NCBI GenBank assembly: GCA_031273145.1
Contig: JAISSL010000199.1
Span: forward strand, 1 to 11,394
DNA: 11,394 nt
Direction of reading: 5' to 3'
Origin: Zoogloeaceae bacterium
GTDB lineage: Bacteria; Pseudomonadota; Gammaproteobacteria; Burkholderiales; Rhodocyclaceae
Under the pieces are notes generated by a model that saw only the letters and a program-made list of their open reading frames with translations, was not told the DNA's origin and did no database searches. Below are positions 8,645 to 11,394 of the stretch, in pieces; positions within the stretch are counted from its first letter, which is position 1; every line of letters starts with the position of its first letter. Both the position numbers and the translations under genes were made by a program.

Positions 8645-8980
8645 TTACACCTTCACGAGTTCGCCGTTCGACTTGAACACGCGAGCGCGTTGAGATTTCT
8701 TGCGGCCACCCTCAACCTGATCCACCTTGATGCGGATACGATCCGCCTTGCCGGTAGCCGGATTGAAAATCGCCACGTTGGAGACGTGAATCGGCATTTC
8801 CTTGTCGGTGATGCCGCCTACGATGCCTTTCAGGGGATTGGGACGGATGTGCTTTTTGGCAACGCTGATGCCTTCCACCAGCAGATAATCCGCATCCAGA
8901 CGCTGACGCACCGTGCCGCGCCGTCCCTTGTCCTTGCCGGCGATGATGATGACTTCGTCGCCCTTGCAAATCTTGTTCAT
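8645..8980 (-). CDS. rplX: 50S ribosomal protein L24
   Basis: The 111-residue protein starts [19 protein letters not shown]. This contains the KOW motif (about residues 6-24), and [16 protein letters not shown] follows. An in-frame start at 9010 would place ten extra residues over the end of rplN and is rejected; AAGGAG 7 nt before the ATG at 8980 decides the start, and its first bases overlap the rplN TAA. L24 is an early 50S assembly initiator near the exit tunnel. The protein is a little longer than E. coli L24 (104) because of Gly/Lys/Arg-rich bases near [10 protein letters not shown]. Confidence 0.97.
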   Translation of the reverse strand: MNKICKGDEVIIIAGKDKGRRGTVRQRLDADYLLVEGISVAKKHIRPNPLKGIVGGITDKEMPIHVSNVAIFNPATGKADRIRIKVDQVEGGRKKSQRARVFKSNGELVKV

Positions 8981-8990
8981 CAGGCGCTCC

Positions 8991-9359
8991 TTACAGCACT
9001 TCCGGCGCAAGCGACACGATCTTCATGTAACGCTCGGTACGCAGTTCGCGCGTGACCGGCCCGAAGATACGGGTGCCGATTGGCTCTAGTTTGTTGTTTA
9101 AAAGCACTGCGGCGTTGTTGTCGAATTTCACCACGGAGCCGTCGGGACGACGCACGCCCTTGGCCGTGCGTACCACCACTGCGTTGTAGATGTCGCCTTT
9201 CTTGACGCGACCGCGCGGCGCGGCATCCTTGACGCTCACCTTGATGACATCGCCAATGCCTGCGTAGCGGCGCTTGGAGCCGCCCAGTACCTTGATACAC
9301 ATTACCGAACGCGCGCCGGTGTTATCGGCCACGTCCAGAACCGTTTGCATCTGAATCAT
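8991..9359 (-). CDS. rplN: 50S ribosomal protein L14, first gene of the operon
   Basis: The 122-residue protein ([17 protein letters not shown]) matches L14 throughout, including [14 protein letters not shown] and [14 protein letters not shown]14 lies at the subunit interface, contacts L19 and 16S helix 14 and is the docking site for RsfS. GGAG 8 nt upstream of the ATG supports the start. No ribosomal gene precedes it: rpsQ, normally adjacent, is missing, and a sigma70-like promoter about 100 nt upstream makes rplN the first gene of this transcript. Confidence 0.98.
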   Translation of the reverse strand: MIQMQTVLDVADNTGARSVMCIKVLGGSKRRYAGIGDVIKVSVKDAAPRGRVKKGDIYNAVVVRTAKGVRRPDGSVVKFDNNAAVLLNNKLEPIGTRIFGPVTRELRTERYMKIVSLAPEVL

Positions 9360-9430
9360 GTAAAAAACTCCAACTTATTCCGCAGCACGGACAGTCTTGG
9401 AACCCGTAAAGGGAGAAATCTGCGAGAAAC

Positions 9431-9451
9431 CGTACCCAGACCGCAGGTACG
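9431..9451 (-). promoter_or_regulatory. Leader hairpin at the start of the operon mRNA
   Basis: The minus-strand transcript begins at about 9456 and contains CGTACC and GGTACG (9451-9446 and 9436-9431), a perfect 6-bp stem with a 9-nt loop. Four loop bases (TGCG, 9445-9442) could pair with CGCA just downstream (9424-9421), making an H-type pseudoknot. A smaller TCCG/CGGA hairpin (4 bp, 5-nt loop; 9391-9388 and 9382-9379) sits just before the rplN ribosome-binding site. Structured leaders like this often carry autogenous control of ribosomal operons, but no known binding motif is recognised; the function is inference. Confidence 0.4.
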
Positions 9452-9462
9452 AAAGAGGCGGG

Positions 9463-9515
9463 ATTATCCATGTCGCTCCGATGCTTGTCAACGGATTTTC
9501 TCTATTTTTTTCACT
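9463..9515 (-). promoter_or_regulatory. Strong sigma70-type promoter of the rplN-rplQ operon
   Basis: The minus strand shows TTGACA (9491-9486; consensus -35), a 17-nt spacer and GATAAT (9468-9463; five of six -10 bases). Upstream of the -35, at about 9494-9515, are A-rich tracts (GTGAAAAAAATAGAGAAAA), which resemble an UP element contacted by the RpoA C-terminal domain. The predicted start is near 9456, giving a leader of about 97 nt before rplN. This is the best promoter in the window, fits a highly expressed ribosomal operon, and shares DNA with the divergent promoter facing right. Confidence 0.85.
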
Positions 9516-9538
9516 TCTCCGGCAAAATATGTCATAAT
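9510..9538 (+). promoter_or_regulatory. Putative promoter of the divergent pseudo-receiver gene
   Basis: TTCACT (9510-9515; four of six -35 bases) and CATAAT (9533-9538; five of six -10 bases) are separated by 17 nt. The predicted start is near 9545, leaving about 49 nt before the ATG at 9594. The -35 overlaps the A-rich region upstream of the opposing operon promoter, so RNA polymerase at the two sites may interfere. The site is weaker than the operon promoter. Confidence 0.55.
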
Positions 9539-9593
9539 CCGTAACTGGTTTGACTTTACTCCCTTCGTTTCTCTGGAACAGGTAACTACGCTT

Positions 9594-10589
9594 ATGGGAA
9601 ACATCCTGCTGGCGCATGAATCAAAGACCGTGCGCGCTACCTTGAAAGCCTTTCTGAAACCCGCGCACAAGGTGTTGGAGGCATCGGACAGCGATGCGGC
9701 CTGGCACATGCTGGTTTTGCACAACGACCTGAACGCGGTCATTGCCGGCCCCGATCTGGGCATGTCGACCGGCATGGCTCTGCTGGAACGTGTGCGCCAC
9801 AACACACTGTTGCGTTTGAAGCAGATGCCTTTTTACTTTATCGGCTCGGAGACAAGGATTGCGGAACTGGCTGCGGAAGCGACAAAAGCCCAGGCAAATG
9901 GCTTTCTGCATACCGGGATGAAACGCCAGGAAGTGCTGAGAGTGCTGCATCCTGCCATTGGCACGCTCGGCGCTGAAGAAAGCATGTCGCCCCCCCTGCC
10001 GACGATACCCACGCCCCCGCCCGCCCCCAAACCTGCGCCCAAGCCCGCGCCTAAGACGATGGAGCCGTTTGAGGCGCTGCAAATCCCAGCGGCCAAGCGG
10101 ACCCTGAACACCGGCCTTGGCGAAAGCGCGCCGCTGACGCCCAACCTGTTTGAAAGCGCGGTCACGCGCCAGTATGCCTTTCCAGGACAAAAGGGCGCGA
10201 TCCTTTGTTGCGCGATTGCCAACTATCCGGCTCTGGTCAAGAATCTGGGGCAGGCTACGGCGGTCAGCCTTGCGTCCAAATTGACCAAGCTGGCGCAGAC
10301 CCGAATTGGCGGGAGCGACATCATCAGCCTTTACGCGCCTGGGGTACTGGCCATTTCGACGGCGGGCGGAACTTCGGCCGCCTGCGAAAAATTCGCGGCG
10401 CAACTGAAAAAGAACCTGGCCTCCGCAAAGATTGTGGTGCACGGCACGCCCTTGACCCTGTCAATCATTTCATCCCATGCCGCCGTTCCTGAAGATGGCG
10501 CGCTTTCCGGCAAGGAACTGCTTGAACTGGCAAAACATAGGCTTTTGCAAGCCTTGCAGAACGCCTATAACGCGGGGCGCAAATCCTGA
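9594..10589 (+). CDS. Degenerate receiver-GGDEF fusion protein (PleD-like layout, probably catalytically inactive)
   Basis: The 331-residue product has three parts. Residues 1-122 look like a CheY-type receiver fold (N-I-L-L-A-H-E-S-K-T-V-R; D-L-N-A-V-I-A-G-P-D-L-G-M-S-T-G; A-N-G-F-L-H-T-G-M). However, the phosphoacceptor Asp position is Gly52, the acidic pair near residue 8 is H8/E9, and the conserved Lys position is Thr107. Residues about 133-156 are a Pro/Ala/Lys linker. Residues about 195-331 align with a GGDEF domain: the GGDEF motif position holds A-P-G-V-L (248-252), followed by L-T-L-S-I (287-291) and a C-terminal helix ending A-Y-N-A-G-R-K-S, where diguanylate cyclases have a similar A-A-G-R-N. 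It should therefore neither accept phosphate nor make cyclic di-GMP; a scaffold, c-di-GMP/GTP-sensing or protein-docking role is possible. No membrane segment or signal peptide is seen. The ATG at 9594 is chosen because both the domain and a weak AGG (9580-9582) start there; the open frame further upstream has no domain. Domain naming is by eye. Confidence 0.75.
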   Translation: MGNILLAHESKTVRATLKAFLKPAHKVLEASDSDAAWHMLVLHNDLNAVIAGPDLGMSTGMALLERVRHNTLLRLKQMPFYFIGSETRIAELAAEATKAQANGFLHTGMKRQEVLRVLHPAIGTLGAEESMSPPLPTIPTPPPAPKPAPKPAPKTMEPFEALQIPAAKRTLNTGLGESAPLTPNLFESAVTRQYAFPGQKGAILCCAIANYPALVKNLGQATAVSLASKLTKLAQTRIGGSDIISLYAPGVLAISTAGGTSAACEKFAAQLKKNLASAKIVVHGTPLTLSIISSHAAVPEDGALSGKELLELAKHRLLQALQNAYNAGRKS

Positions 10590-10597
10590 GGGCAACC

Positions 10598-10636
10598 CTT
10601 CGCGTAGCTGTGTGGGCTGGCTACGCGAAGATTTTT
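10598..10636 (+). terminator. Intrinsic terminator of the receiver-GGDEF gene, overlapping the hslO 3' end
   Basis: The arms CTTCGCGTAGC (10598-10608) and GCTACGCGAAG (10620-10630) form a perfect 11-bp stem with an 11-nt loop, followed on the plus strand by ATTTTT (10631-10636). It begins 9 nt after the plus-strand TGA. The right arm and the T-run lie inside the last codons and the TAG of the convergent hslO gene. In the opposite direction no T-run follows the stem, so it should work mainly for the plus-strand gene. Confidence 0.9.
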
Positions 10637-11394
10637 GCCAGATCGTCCGCGTCGAACCGATAGATTCGGTTGCCGATTTCGTCCTTTATTTCGATTGCGC
10701 CTCGCTCGGTCAGAATCGCTTCTGCCTCTTTGCGTCCCCATGATTTGATGAGGGCGATCAGTTTTTCCCGATTGTCCGGGCAATGCCAGTAGACCGCCCG
10801 CCTGGGGAACAGTGCCAAGCCTGCCGGGGCATCCGCCTGCGGCAGGGCATCTTCCGAAAACAGCCGAAAGAGGAGCGATTCCGCTTCCAGTTCCAGCAAT
10901 TCTTCGGGGCGAACCGTCTCTGCCAGACTGGTTAGCCGCGTCCAGCCATCTTTATCCAGCGTATCGGCGCCCGGCATCTTTTGCAGGAACAAACCTGCGG
11001 AAACGGCCTCATTGGCGGCGAGAAAGAGGCGCGCTTCCTGCTGTTCGGACTGCATGAGGTAATGGCTGAAAATGGCGGAGACGGTATCCCCCGCCAACGG
11101 GACGATGCTCTGATAGATGCTTCTTTCCTGCTCAAGCGTCAGCAAAAGCTGCCCCTCGCCAGCATTGTCCACTTTTCCCGCGCCCAACAGCAGTTCCGGC
11201 ACGCTTGCGCCCTGCGGACACTGTTCTTCGGCGCGCGCCATGCCGCACAGCCGCAAGGCTTCATCGCAATCCACCAGTAACAGGGAAACCGCCCCGTTCC
11301 CTTTCAGTTGCAGGGTCAACCTGCCGGAACCTTTCAGTTGCGCGGCGATGAGTACCACGGTAGCGGCCAGTTCGCCGAGCAGGGATTCCACGAC
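10621..11394 (-). CDS. hslO: 33 kDa chaperonin Hsp33 homologue, 5' end outside the window, redox-switch cysteines mostly lost
   Basis: Visible residues (counted from the GTG at 11391) follow Hsp33: L-L-G-E-L-A-A-T-V-V-L-I-A-A-Q-L-K, L-T-L-Q-L-K-G-N-G, Y-Q-S-I-V-P-L, H-Y-L-M-Q-S-E-Q, L-P-A-type F-L-Q-K-M-P, R-L-F-S-E-D, then G-R-K-E-A-E-A-I-L-T-E-R-G and I-Y-R-F-D. Hsp33 is a cytosolic holdase normally switched on by oxidation of a C-x-C...C-x-x-C zinc centre. Here C204 remains, but the other three ligand positions are D206, D237 and G240, although the spacing is preserved. So zinc binding and the disulfide switch should be lost. The frame is open past 11394 (codon GTC before the GTG), so about 30-40 N-terminal residues are missing from the window. 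Ends convergently with the plus-strand gene. Confidence 0.9.
   Translation of the reverse strand, partial: VVESLLGELAATVVLIAAQLKGSGRLTLQLKGNGAVSLLLVDCDEALRLCGMARAEEQCPQGASVPELLLGAGKVDNAGEGQLLLTLEQERSIYQSIVPLAGDTVSAIFSHYLMQSEQQEARLFLAANEAVSAGLFLQKMPGADTLDKDGWTRLTSLAETVRPEELLELEAESLLFRLFSEDALPQADAPAGLALFPRRAVYWHCPDNREKLIALIKSWGRKEAEAILTERGAIEIKDEIGNRIYRFDADDLAKIFA

Noticed and set aside
9375..9420. Remnant of the rpsQ (S17) 3' end just before rplN
   Set aside because: A minus-strand frame ends at TAA 15 nt before rplN with S-K-T-V-R-A-A-E, faintly like S17 tails, but upstream codons show no S17 similarity and the promoter lies within it.
9621..10442. Minus-strand open frame (273 codons) opposite the receiver-GGDEF gene
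   Set aside because: Arg/Gln/Gly-rich shadow with no domain; the plus strand has fold signatures, a promoter and a terminator.

Overview
The window is almost certainly from a betaproteobacterium. On the minus strand it carries one compact block of 18 genes, rplN to rplQ: the spc operon fused to the alpha operon. The order secY-infA-rpmJ-rpsM, with infA inside the cluster, together with betaproteobacterial-looking RpoA, L15 and SecY sequences, points to that class. The complete four-cysteine S4 suggests the Nitrosomonadales/Rhodocyclales side of it, but this rests on family patterns I recall, not on a search.

Layout, left to right. 1-150: a 7-bp tandem array of nearly 15 copies. Beside it, on the minus strand, is a lipoprotein-signal-like reading frame that runs off the left edge. 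145-526: no convincing gene; it holds a dRS3-type palindrome and other small inverted repeats. 527-9359 (all minus; transcription order rplN, rplX, rplE, rpsN, rpsH, rplF, rplR, rpsE, rpmD, rplO, secY, infA, rpmJ, rpsM, rpsK, rpsD, rpoA, rplQ): ribosomal proteins, the Sec translocon channel, initiation factor IF-1 and the RNA polymerase alpha subunit. Most gaps are 2-20 nt. The larger ones are 79 nt at infA/rpmJ (with a hairpin), 47 nt at rpmJ/rpsM, 33 nt at rpsD/rpoA and 52 nt at rpoA/rplQ. 9360-9593: a divergent control region. It has a near-consensus sigma70 promoter (TTGACA-N17-GATAAT) with an A-rich upstream stretch facing the operon, and a weaker promoter facing right. 9594-10589 (plus): a protein with a receiver-like domain, a Pro/Ala/Lys linker and a GGDEF-like domain, in which the catalytic residues of both domains appear lost. 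10598-10636: an intrinsic terminator for that gene, overlapping the 3' end of the next one. 10621-11394 (minus, 5' end cut by the window): an Hsp33 (hslO) homologue lacking three of the four cysteines of the zinc/redox switch.

The operon supplies translation, protein-export and transcription core parts from one transcript. Its upstream neighbours (rpsQ and the rest of the S10 operon) are not next to rplN, so the long ribosomal supercluster is split exactly where the E. coli S10 and spc operons meet. No CRISPR, prophage, insertion sequence or new defence system is visible. The unusual material is the heptamer array with its possible phase-variable frame, the pseudo-receiver/pseudo-GGDEF protein, the cysteine-poor Hsp33 and an insertion in S4.
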